Below, piece by piece: positions 1 to 6,304 of a stretch of 6,842 nucleotides of DNA (positions are counted from its first letter, which is position 1; each line of letters opens with the position of its first letter). A program made the position numbers and the translations under genes. The notes beneath the pieces are model-generated. The model did no database searches. It was given only the letters and a program-made list of their open reading frames with translations, and was not told the DNA's origin. The DNA is from Candidatus Ratteibacteria bacterium (GTDB lineage Bacteria; CAIJMQ01), in assembly GCA_028715665.1 (NCBI GenBank), contig JAQURI010000084.1, positions 1 to 6,842 of the forward strand, read 5' to 3'.

Positions 1-288
1 GGACTTCCTCAAGATACGGTTTACTACAAACATGCTTTAAGAAACGCACTTCTTCCTTTTGCGACTATGTTTGGATTATTAATTCCTGCGCTTATCGGAG
101 GTTCCGTAATAATAGAAGCGATATTTTCATGGCCCGGCATCGGACGTTTGGGATATGAAGCTATTCTTACCAGGGATTATCCTGTAATAATATCGCTTAA
201 TTTCATAGTCGCAGTCCTGACATTAATCGGGACTTTTGTTTCGGATATCATATATATGCTCGTAGACCCAAGGATAAGGTTTAAATAA
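1..288 (+). CDS. dppB: Peptide ABC transporter permease, DppB/OppB family (C-terminal part)
   Basis: This is the last 95 residues of an inner-membrane permease that, with the DppC-type partner, forms the channel of a di/oligopeptide (possibly nickel or other solute) ABC importer. The reading frame is open from base 1, so the gene starts outside the window; the ATG at 67 is internal. The first 20 or so residues hold the end of the cytoplasmic EAA coupling loop (GLPQDTVYYKHALRNALLP), which contacts the ATPases. They are followed by a membrane segment, the family-typical EAIFSWPGIGRLGYEAI stretch, another membrane segment, and the characteristic DPRIRF ending. The stop is 2 nt before the dppC start. 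Dpp versus Opp cannot be decided from this fragment. The family call is firm and the gene symbol is tentative. Confidence 0.93.
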   Translation, partial: GLPQDTVYYKHALRNALLPFATMFGLLIPALIGGSVIIEAIFSWPGIGRLGYEAILTRDYPVIISLNFIVAVLTLIGTFVSDIIYMLVDPRIRFK

Positions 289-290
289 AA

Positions 291-1265
291 ATGCAAGATG
301 AAAAATTAGAAATTAAAAATAGACAGGCTTTAACTCACAAGGCAAGACATCAGGAATTCCGGCATATATTTAAAAAGAACAAACTCGCATTGTTCGGGAT
401 GGCTTTCCTGGTATTCTTCTTCTTATTCGCTATAGCAGGAGCTATACTTACTTACGGAAGGGATCCGCTGTTAAATCCCTCCACAGTGCGGCTGGCTGAC
501 AAACTTAAACCGCCGTTTTCATTACCGAATAGAGACATCATACCGGAAAAAGAACTTCCGAGATTGGGAATATATCTTTGGGGGACAGACAATTTGGGAA
601 GAGATATTTTCGCAAGAATGCTTCAGGGTGCGGTAGTATCTTTATCCGTCGGTTTTGTTGCTGTAGGAATATCGGTATTTATCGGTATGTTCATAGGCGG
701 AATCGGAGGATATTTCAGCAAGGTAAAGATTCTCAAGATATTTACAGTTGATACATTAATCACAAGACTCATTGATGTGATGCTGTGTTTTCCCGTCTTT
801 TTCTTAATTCTTACGCTCATAGCGATACTTCCGGGAAATATTTGGATAATAATGGTAGTGATTGGCATAACCGGCTGGACAGGTACTGCACGATTCGTGC
901 GTGCCGAATTTCTTTCTTTGAAGAATCAGGATTTTGTTATAGCAGCAGAAGCTTTGGGTATTCCCGGAAGGCGAATAATATTCAAACATATGATGCCCAA
1001 CGCAATTGCACCCGTCCTTGTATCGGCAACGATAGGTATACCTACTGCAATATTGACCGAATCCGCTTTGAGTTTCCTGGGATTCGGAGTACAACCACCC
1101 AATGCTACGTGGGGAAATATTCTTGCTTCAGGGACAAATTTTATATTCGACGCACCATGGATTACTTTTATTCCAGGTATAGCAATACTTTTAACGGTTC
1201 TCTCGTTTAATTTATTCGGTGAATGGCTAAGCGACGCGCTTAATCCTAAATTGAGAAAAAGATGA
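291..1265 (+). CDS. dppC: Peptide ABC transporter permease, DppC/OppC family
   Basis: This is the second membrane subunit of the peptide importer, 324 residues, slightly longer than the usual 280-310. A basic cytoplasmic N-terminus leads into membrane helix 1 (about residues 33-54). The following extracytoplasmic segment ends in the family hallmark GTDNLGRD (98-105), which marks the start of the core permease domain. The EAA loop that docks on the ATPases is at about 218-237 (EALGIPGRR, then KHMMPN). It is followed by TESALSFLGFGVQPP and the C-terminal LNPKLR, both typical of DppC. The segment at about 56-97 is long and proline-rich, which accounts for the extra length. The ATG at 291 lies 2 nt after the dppB stop, with AAGG at 276-279 as a modest ribosome site. 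The stop overlaps the dppD start as ATGA. The substrate is not predictable from this subunit. Confidence 0.95.
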   Translation: MQDEKLEIKNRQALTHKARHQEFRHIFKKNKLALFGMAFLVFFFLFAIAGAILTYGRDPLLNPSTVRLADKLKPPFSLPNRDIIPEKELPRLGIYLWGTDNLGRDIFARMLQGAVVSLSVGFVAVGISVFIGMFIGGIGGYFSKVKILKIFTVDTLITRLIDVMLCFPVFFLILTLIAILPGNIWIIMVVIGITGWTGTARFVRAEFLSLKNQDFVIAAEALGIPGRRIIFKHMMPNAIAPVLVSATIGIPTAILTESALSFLGFGVQPPNATWGNILASGTNFIFDAPWITFIPGIAILLTVLSFNLFGEWLSDALNPKLRKR

Positions 1266-2293
1266 CAGAAAGAAAAGAAACTCTATTGAGAATAAAAAAT
1301 CTCAAAACACATTTTTTCACTGACGAGGGCATAGTAAAAGCCGTGGACGGAGTTGATTTGGAAATTCCGCCAAAAGAAACTCTGGGAATTGTTGGCGAAT
1401 CCGGCTGCGGAAAAACAGTTACAGCGTTATCAATTATGAGACTTCTTCCTGCTTATGGGAAAATAGTTGACGGCAGTATTTTCTTAAAAAGGAGAGATTT
1501 AACAAAACTTCAAGAAAAACACTTTCAGGAAATTCGGGGAAAAGAAATATCCATGGTCTTTCAAGAACCGATGTCTTCGTTAAACCCTATATTTACAATC
1601 GGACAGCAGATTGAAGAAGCTATCATATTCCATCAGGGAAAAACTAGAAAAGAAGCCAGAGAAATTGCTATACGGATGCTTAAAGATGTCGAATTCCCAC
1701 AGCCGGCAGAAAGCATTAATAAATACCCTCATCAGTTGTCCGGCGGAATGCAGCAACGCGCAATGATTGCCATAGCTTTATCGTGCGAACCCGAACTCTT
1801 AATAGCCGATGAGCCGACAACAGCGCTGGACGTAACTATACAGAAGGAAATAATAGAACTCCTTCACAAATTGAAGGAAGAACATTCAATGTCAATATTA
1901 TTTATAACACACGACTTGGGTGTCATCAGTCAGATAGCTGATAAAGTAGCAGTAATGTATGCTTCAAAAATAATTGAGCACGCAGAAGCGAAGGAAATCT
2001 TCAATAACCCCAAACACCCGTATACTATAGGACTGCTCAATGCCATTCCCCAAATAGGGAAAAATGAAGGGAGATTACAAACTATTCCCGGTCAATTACC
2101 GAACCCTTTAAGCCATATTGAAGGATGCAGATTTCATCCGCGTTGTTTCTTTGCCATAGAGAAATGCATTAGAAACGAGCCTCCACTGGAAGATATTGCA
2201 TCTGGACACAAAACAGCGTGTTGGAGGCAGAAAATCGTAAACAAGAATAGCTGGATAGAATATAGCAAAAGGTATAAAAATGGAAGAACCTAA
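1262..2293 (+). CDS. dppD: Peptide ABC transporter ATP-binding protein, DppD/OppD family
   Basis: This is one of the two cytoplasmic ATPases of the importer, 343 residues. All catalytic motifs are present: Walker A GESGCGKT (45-52), Q-loop Gln101 in MVFQEPMSSLNP, signature LSGGM (159-163), Walker B LLIADE (179-184) with catalytic Glu184, D-loop around Asp190, and switch His217. After the nucleotide-binding domain comes the oligopeptide-transporter C-terminal extension, GCRFHPRC at 288-295, with cysteines 289, 295, 302 and 320. In some Dpp/Opp ATPases this cysteine set holds a [4Fe-4S] cluster, and the spacing here is compatible. A basic tail of about 23 residues follows Cys320 and overlaps the start of dppF by 14 nt. 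The start overlaps the dppC stop (ATGA). No strong Shine-Dalgarno is visible, which fits translational coupling. Confidence 0.96.
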   Translation: MTERKETLLRIKNLKTHFFTDEGIVKAVDGVDLEIPPKETLGIVGESGCGKTVTALSIMRLLPAYGKIVDGSIFLKRRDLTKLQEKHFQEIRGKEISMVFQEPMSSLNPIFTIGQQIEEAIIFHQGKTRKEAREIAIRMLKDVEFPQPAESINKYPHQLSGGMQQRAMIAIALSCEPELLIADEPTTALDVTIQKEIIELLHKLKEEHSMSILFITHDLGVISQIADKVAVMYASKIIEHAEAKEIFNNPKHPYTIGLLNAIPQIGKNEGRLQTIPGQLPNPLSHIEGCRFHPRCFFAIEKCIRNEPPLEDIASGHKTACWRQKIVNKNSWIEYSKRYKNGRT

Positions 2294-3242
2294 ACTTTTG
2301 TTGAAAGTTTCGAATATTAAAAAATATTTCCCCCTTGAACGGGGCATATTTTCCAAAAGTTCGGGTTGGATAAAAGCTGTTGACGGCGTAAGTTTTGATA
2401 TCCAGGAAGGGGAAACAGTCGGGCTTGTTGGTGAATCGGGATGCGGGAAGACAACTTTAGGCAGGACTATTCTTAGACTTTTGGAACCGACAGAAGGAGA
2501 AATTTTATTCCAAGACAGAAAATTGAACAGATTAAATGCTGAAGAACTTAGAAAATTCCGCCCCAAAATGCAGATTATATTCCAAGACCCTTATTCGTCA
2601 CTTAATCCAAGAATGACGGCAGGCTATATCATAGGAGAATCTTTGGCCGTCCACGGCATAGCAAAAAAAAGGAAAGAAAGAGGAGAAATGGTAGAAAATT
2701 TATTGGAAAGAGTCGGTCTTTCTCCCCGCCATGCAAATTGGTATCCGCATGAGTTTTCGGGAGGCATGAGACAAAGGATTGGAATAGCCCGCGCATTGGC
2801 GTTAAAACCTAAATTTATAGTATGCGACGAACCCGTTTCTTCGCTCGACGTATCCATACAGGCACAGATTATAAACCTTTTGAAAGATTTGCAGGAAGAA
2901 TTGAAGCTTTCTTATCTTTTTATATCGCACGATTTGCGAGTGGTAGGACATATAAGCAATAGAATCGCTGTGATGTATTTAGGAAAATTAGTGGAAATTG
3001 CAGATAAAGAAGAGCTATTCACTAATCCCGTTCATCCTTATACAAAAATATTATTCGATGCTATTCCCAAAATCGGCGTTATGGAAAGAAAAAAGAAGGA
3101 AACAAAAGCACAACTTCCAGTCTCTTACAATGGATGCAACTTTTATCCCAGATGCCCAAAAGGTGTACAAAAATGTACAACCGAAGCGCCTCGACTTGAA
3201 AAGAAGGGTGAAAATCATTTTGTAGCATGCCATTTAGCGTAG
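2280..3242 (+). CDS. dppF: Peptide ABC transporter ATP-binding protein, DppF/OppF family
   Basis: This is the second ATPase of the importer, 320 residues, pairing with the DppD-type subunit. Motifs: Walker A GESGCGKT (51-58), Q-loop Gln102 in IIFQDPYSSLNP, signature FSGGM (159-163), Walker B FIVCDE (179-184) with Glu184, D-loop near Asp190, and switch His217. The sequence KYFPLERG near the N-terminus and the DPYSSLNPR segment are typical of DppF/OppF rather than DppD/OppD. The C-terminal extension again has four cysteines (286, 292, 299, 317), with exactly the same spacing as in DppD. The chosen ATG has AAAGG about 6 nt upstream (2268-2272) and lies inside the end of dppD. This is the last gene of the plus-strand operon. 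Its stop is 6 nt from the stop of the convergent trxB gene. Confidence 0.96.
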   Translation: MEEPKLLLKVSNIKKYFPLERGIFSKSSGWIKAVDGVSFDIQEGETVGLVGESGCGKTTLGRTILRLLEPTEGEILFQDRKLNRLNAEELRKFRPKMQIIFQDPYSSLNPRMTAGYIIGESLAVHGIAKKRKERGEMVENLLERVGLSPRHANWYPHEFSGGMRQRIGIARALALKPKFIVCDEPVSSLDVSIQAQIINLLKDLQEELKLSYLFISHDLRVVGHISNRIAVMYLGKLVEIADKEELFTNPVHPYTKILFDAIPKIGVMERKKKETKAQLPVSYNGCNFYPRCPKGVQKCTTEAPRLEKKGENHFVACHLA

Positions 3243-3252
3243 TAAATACTAC
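3239..3252. other. Short palindrome spanning both convergent stop codons
   Basis: GTAGTA-AA-TACTAC is a perfect 6-bp inverted repeat with 2 nt in the middle; as RNA it would form at most a 5-bp stem with a 4-nt loop. It contains the dppF stop (TAG) and, on the other strand, the trxB stop (TAG). It is AT-rich and no T-run follows on either side, so it is a poor candidate for an intrinsic terminator. It may be a chance consequence of two convergent TAG stops. No better terminator is visible at this junction. Confidence 0.25.
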
Positions 3253-4169
3253 TTGGACAACTCTTGAAGATAATCTCTTATTGATATAGCGGCGATAGTT
3301 GCTTCTCCACAAGCAACATCTATCTGGCGTACTTCTTTGCAGCGCACATCGCCTACAGCATATATTCCCGGCACAGATGTCCGCATTTTTTCGTCTGTTT
3401 TTATATAACCGTGTTTGTCCAAGTCTACAATCCCTTTTAAGAACCCGGAATTAGGTAAGAATCCTACATACATAAATACGCCGGCGACCGCAATTGTTTT
3501 TTTCTGGTTAGTCTGACGGTCTTTTACGGTAACGGAATCCACCTTGTTTTTGCCGTTTATAGAAACAAGCATATGATTGAGTAAAAAAGAAGCCTTTTTG
3601 TTTTTTTGAAGCCGTTCCTGCAATATTCTCGCCGCTGTAATAAAAGGCAGAAATTCAATGAAAGTTATGCTTTTCGCGAATTTCAATAACGCTTCACCCT
3701 CCTGCAAGCCGGAATTGCCGCAACCGACAACAGCAATATCTTTATCTTTAAAGAACGGGCCGTCACAAATCGCACAATATGAAACGCCTTTGCCCCGAAG
3801 TTCTTTTTCTCCGGGAACATTCAACGTTTTCGGCATGCTGCCGGAAGCAATAACCAATGCGCGTGAACTATATTCTTCTTTTTCAGTCAGGACCGTTATT
3901 TTCCCATTTTCACGTTTTATATTTTTGATTTCTTTCAATTCCTTTATTCCCGTCCCGAATTTTTCAGCCTGCTTCTTGAAATTAGCCATTAATTCCGTGC
4001 CTTTAATTCCGTCCGTAAAACCGGGATAATTCTCGATAAAATCTGCGGTCGCTACAAGACCCCCGCACATCGACTTCTCCAAAATCAGCGTTTTTAACCT
4101 ATCTCTTGAAGTGTATATACCTGCTGTCAAACCTGCAGGTCCGCCGCCTATTATTATTACGTCATACAT
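3249..4169 (-). CDS. trxB: Thioredoxin reductase (low-molecular-weight type, probably NADH-preferring)
   Basis: This is an FAD-dependent cytoplasmic disulfide reductase that passes electrons from a pyridine nucleotide to thioredoxin. It has 306 residues, the normal length. The FAD-binding motif GGGPAG is at 8-13, the redox-active pair is CAIC (132-135, followed by Asp136), the second Rossmann motif is GCGNSG (149-154), and the FAD-contacting GDVR is at 273-276. The NADPH-phosphate motif HRRxxxR of classical enzymes is absent: the aligned positions read EFLPFIT (172-178), with Glu172 where the His would be and Phe, Leu and Thr where the arginines would be. This resembles AhpF and other NADH-using relatives, so NADH is the predicted donor (inference). 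The gene starts 4 nt after trxA, without a clear Shine-Dalgarno, and is the last gene of the minus-strand operon. The adjacent thioredoxin is the likely substrate. Confidence 0.95.
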   Translation of the reverse strand: MYDVIIIGGGPAGLTAGIYTSRDRLKTLILEKSMCGGLVATADFIENYPGFTDGIKGTELMANFKKQAEKFGTGIKELKEIKNIKRENGKITVLTEKEEYSSRALVIASGSMPKTLNVPGEKELRGKGVSYCAICDGPFFKDKDIAVVGCGNSGLQEGEALLKFAKSITFIEFLPFITAARILQERLQKNKKASFLLNHMLVSINGKNKVDSVTVKDRQTNQKKTIAVAGVFMYVGFLPNSGFLKGIVDLDKHGYIKTDEKMRTSVPGIYAVGDVRCKEVRQIDVACGEATIAAISIRDYLQELSK

Positions 4170-4173
4170 TTTA

Positions 4174-4512
4174 TTATTTACTTGATATCAGTTTAGAAAT
4201 TTTTCCTTTAATATCGGATTCAAAATCCGGCGTAACCCCGACAATCTGGTCTACTACCTTCCCGCCTTTGAAAAAATTAAGGGTTGGGATGCTCATAACC
4301 GAATATTGTGAGGACGTCTGGGAACCGTCATCTACATTTAATTTGCAGACTTTTATTTTTCCCTCATATTCAACCGCTATTTTATCGATTATTGGAGCAG
4401 CGTTTTTGCAAGCCCCGCACCAAGTTGCCCAGAAATCCACCAGCACAGGCAGATCGGATTTAATTACTTCAGATTCGAAATTAGTATCGTTCACATCAAT
4501 AGCCTTTCCCAT
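4174..4512 (-). CDS. trxA: Thioredoxin with a WCGAC active site
   Basis: This is a small cytoplasmic thiol-disulfide oxidoreductase of 112 residues, normal thioredoxin length, with no signal peptide. It shows the thioredoxin fold landmarks: the VLVDFWATWCGAC segment with buried Asp26, active-site Cys32 and Cys35, and cis-proline Pro76 in SIPTL, followed by FFKGG. The active site reads CGAC instead of the canonical CGPC; replacing that proline normally raises the redox potential of the disulfide or changes its stability (known for this family, not measured here). An extra cysteine, Cys56, lies in the KVCKLNVDD strand. The start ATG has a strong ribosome site, AAGGAGG, 5 nt upstream. The gene sits 16 nt after the membrane Fe-S gene and 4 nt before trxB, so it is probably recycled by that reductase and may also serve the membrane partners encoded upstream. 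Confidence 0.95.
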   Translation of the reverse strand: MGKAIDVNDTNFESEVIKSDLPVLVDFWATWCGACKNAAPIIDKIAVEYEGKIKVCKLNVDDGSQTSSQYSVMSIPTLNFFKGGKVVDQIVGVTPDFESDIKGKISKLISSK

Positions 4513-4517
4513 TTTTT

Positions 4518-4524
4518 CCTCCTT
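4518..4524 (-). promoter_or_regulatory. Strong ribosome binding site of trxA
   Basis: AAGGAGG on the minus strand with a 5-nt A-run spacer before the trxA ATG at 4512. It is the best Shine-Dalgarno of the minus-strand operon and suggests thioredoxin is translated more strongly than its neighbours. It lies in the 16-nt gap after the Fe-S protein stop. Confidence 0.8.
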
Positions 4525-4528
4525 TTGT

Positions 4529-5383
4529 TCATTGTTCCAATTTTTTACTTTTCACAAATCTAAAACTCAAAGCTCCATATTTACATGTTTTAACACAGTT
4601 CAAACAACGAATGCAATCAGGGTTATTGGTATCTTCGTACACTTTAACTCCGGTCGGACAATTTTTATAACACATATCGCATTCAATGCATTTATCTTTA
4701 TCTACAACCATTCGAAAAAGGCTTACCTTATTAAAAAGCGAAAATGTAGCTCCGAGAGGACAGACGACCCTACAGAAAGGACGTTTGCTTACAATCATCC
4801 ATATCAAAAATATCACCAGTAACCCTACTTTCCATGAAAAAAGTAATCCAATTTGACTGCGAAGGTCTTCGATTAATACAATCAATGGAAATCCGGCTTC
4901 TAACGTGCCTGCAGGACATATAAACTTGCAAAACCATGTTTGACCGTATCCTAATTCGTCTACAATCAAAATTGGCAAAACTATGACCATTATCAATAAA
5001 AAAGCATATTTGAGCAACGGCATAGCTCGATGTATAGATATTTTAGGTGAAGGGATCTTATAAAATATTTCTTGAAGAAAACCGAACGGACACAGCCATC
5101 CGCAAGGCATTTTTCCGACAAAACTCCCCACTACTCCCAAGAAACCGATGACATATAGGCCTATATGATATTGAGTTATGGCAAAAGAAGCCCTAACCGA
5201 TATGAGAATATTCTGTAATGAACCAATCGGACATGCTCCTACTGCCAACGGACATGCGTGACAATTCAATATCGGGACACATATACTCTTTAAATTTCCC
5301 TGATAGATTTCCTTTCTATATAATGATATAAAAGCCGGATTTGCCGCTAATGTGCTGATTATTTGAATTAGTTTGCGACGCAT
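4529..5383 (-). CDS. Membrane-bound 4Fe-4S protein, NapH/YccM-like polyferredoxin
   Basis: This is a 284-residue integral membrane iron-sulfur protein, likely an electron carrier. Hydrophobic segments lie at about 69-90, 121-141 and 185-199, with another possible one near the N-terminus. Cysteine motifs in order: Cys35; CHAC at 41-44 with Cys51-Pro; CGWLCP (94-99); CKFICP (152-157); CRVVCP (204-209). At the C-terminus are two ferredoxin-type [4Fe-4S] motifs, CxxCxxCxxxCP (232-243) and CxxCxxCxxxC (257-267). The repeated CxxxCP motifs are those of the NapH/NosR/YccM-type Fer4_5 membrane domain. The ATG at 5383 was chosen because AGGGA lies 8 nt upstream and the start then follows the CXXC peptide stop by 14 nt. 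An in-frame TTG at 5425 would add 14 residues but has no ribosome site and overlaps that peptide gene. The electron donor and acceptor are unknown; the neighbouring CXXC peptide and thioredoxin genes suggest a thiol-linked role. Confidence 0.9.
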   Translation of the reverse strand: MRRKLIQIISTLAANPAFISLYRKEIYQGNLKSICVPILNCHACPLAVGACPIGSLQNILISVRASFAITQYHIGLYVIGFLGVVGSFVGKMPCGWLCPFGFLQEIFYKIPSPKISIHRAMPLLKYAFLLIMVIVLPILIVDELGYGQTWFCKFICPAGTLEAGFPLIVLIEDLRSQIGLLFSWKVGLLVIFLIWMIVSKRPFCRVVCPLGATFSLFNKVSLFRMVVDKDKCIECDMCYKNCPTGVKVYEDTNNPDCIRCLNCVKTCKYGALSFRFVKSKKLEQ

Positions 5384-5391
5384 CGTATATA

Positions 5392-5396
5392 TCCCT
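5392..5396 (-). promoter_or_regulatory. Ribosome binding site deciding the Fe-S protein start
   Basis: AGGGA on the minus strand, 8 nt before ATG 5383 and immediately after the TGA stop of the 44-residue CXXC gene. It supports ATG 5383 over the upstream in-frame TTG at 5425, which has only AT-rich sequence before it. Confidence 0.6.
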
Positions 5397-5397
5397 A

Positions 5398-5532
5398 TCA
5401 ACCAATACCCATACAACTTAAACAAATTATTATGGCTTTTTGCATAACTTCCAGGAATTCGCCTTGCAAAACGCCGATTATCATCAGCAAAACCGATATA
5501 GAAAGTAAAATATATGTGATTTTATTTTTCAT
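5398..5532 (-). CDS. 44-residue CXXC membrane peptide, CD1871A-like family
   Basis: This small gene fills the space between the phosphatase gene and the Fe-S gene. The peptide has a short basic N-terminus (MKNK), one hydrophobic helix (about residues 5-22), a GE-containing linker (QGEFLEVMQKA, 23-33), and a hydrophobic C-terminus ending in CLSCMGIG, with cysteines 37 and 40. From memory this matches the CD1871A family of CXXC-motif proteins: about 45 residues, one helix, a GE..V..KAI segment and a CLECIGIG-type end, often beside a membrane 4Fe-4S protein gene, as here. Its molecular function is, to my knowledge, not established. The charge pattern favours the N-terminus inside and the CXXC at or beyond the outer face of the membrane (inference). 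The start overlaps the phosphatase stop by 11 nt and lacks a Shine-Dalgarno, so it probably depends on coupled translation. The Fe-S gene begins 14 nt after its stop. Confidence 0.85.
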   Translation of the reverse strand: MKNKITYILLSISVLLMIIGVLQGEFLEVMQKAIIICLSCMGIG

Positions 5533-6304
5533 TTTTTATTATTTTTAAAACTTGGTTATGAATAATGCCGTTGGAAGCAATATAATCGGTTGCTTTTAAA
5601 TCATATTTTCTCCCGTCATGTGTCGTAAATTTTCCGCCTGCTTCCTCTATCAAAATCGCGCCTGCGGCAAAATCCCATGACTTATCCGTATATTCTATTT
5701 CCAAATCGGCTTTGCCTTCGGCTATATATGACAAACTTCTTGCTGTCGAGCCGAACATCCTCATAATAAAAACTTTGCCCTTTATTTTCTTAAGATGTTT
5801 TAACATCGTTTCAGTTTGTTCGTTTATTATGTTGCTGTCATAAATAAGAGTGGATTGCTTAAGGTTTCTGTTTGATACCGATATTCTTTTTCCGTTTAAA
5901 TAAGAACCTCGCCCTTGCAAGGCAAAATACAGTTCTTTTGCAAAAGGCATATGGATAATCCCCATAACAATCTGTTTATTGAACGCTAAAGCAATAGATG
6001 TCCCCACCACATTTATTCCGCGGATATAATTATGGGTGCCGTCCAAGGGGTCTATTATCCAGCAAAAAGGGGAATCTTTTACGGGGTAAACATTTTCTTC
6101 GGACAATATTTCATCATTGGGGAATTTTGCCCTTATTACTTTCACGATTTCTTTTTCCATTCTTAAATCGACATTCGTAACAAGCGTTCCATCCGATTTT
6201 TTACTGATTTTGGTTATTTTTTTAAAGTTGTCGATAAGAATTCTGCCGGATTTTCTTGCCGCTTTAATTCCGATTTTGTCTCTGCCTTTTAAAAAATCTT
6301 TCAT
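5522..6304 (-). CDS. Inositol monophosphatase family protein
   Basis: This is a soluble Mg2+-dependent sugar- or nucleotide-phosphate phosphatase of 260 residues, the usual family length. The metal-binding signature is complete: Glu69 in ILSEE, Asp85 and Asp88 in WIIDPLDGTHNY (82-93), and Asp211 in SWDFAAG (209-215), followed by the typical EEAGG. The upstream KSDGTLVTNVD (36-46) is the usual N-terminal family motif. Substrates in this family include inositol-1-phosphate (SuhB type), 3'-phosphoadenosine 5'-phosphate (CysQ type) and fructose-1,6-bisphosphate, and the sequence alone does not decide between them. The DGTHNYIRG variant, in place of DGTTNF, is a side branch I cannot name. AAGGAG at 6311-6316 lies 6 nt before the ATG. 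The start overlaps the lipA stop (ATGA), and the end overlaps the CXXC peptide gene by 11 nt. Confidence 0.93.
   Translation of the reverse strand: MKDFLKGRDKIGIKAARKSGRILIDNFKKITKISKKSDGTLVTNVDLRMEKEIVKVIRAKFPNDEILSEENVYPVKDSPFCWIIDPLDGTHNYIRGINVVGTSIALAFNKQIVMGIIHMPFAKELYFALQGRGSYLNGKRISVSNRNLKQSTLIYDSNIINEQTETMLKHLKKIKGKVFIMRMFGSTARSLSYIAEGKADLEIEYTDKSWDFAAGAILIEEAGGKFTTHDGRKYDLKATDYIASNGIIHNQVLKIIKNEK

Noticed and set aside
67..288. A separate 73-residue protein starting at ATG 67
   Set aside because: The frame is open from base 1 and the upstream codons encode the conserved EAA loop of a DppB-type permease, so the ATG is internal.
2224..2293. Possible frameshift at the end of dppD, because of its basic tail after the last conserved cysteine
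   Set aside because: The four-cysteine extension is complete before the tail, and the dppF start with its own ribosome site follows normally, so a natural C-terminal tail is the simpler reading.
2108..2566. Minus-strand open frame of 152 codons across the dppD/dppF junction
   Set aside because: It lies opposite conserved ABC ATPase sequence (the dppD C-terminal extension and the dppF Walker A region) and has no recognisable motif of its own.
4106..4822. Plus-strand open frame of 238 codons opposite trxB, trxA and the Fe-S gene
   Set aside because: It is antisense to three well-supported genes, its translation has no recognisable domain, and it has no gene-like context. It is a shadow of their coding pattern.
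5384..5425. Upstream TTG start for the membrane Fe-S protein (14 extra residues)
   Set aside because: There is no ribosome site before the TTG, and the extension overlaps the last 28 nt of the CXXC peptide gene. The ATG at 5383 has AGGGA at a good distance.
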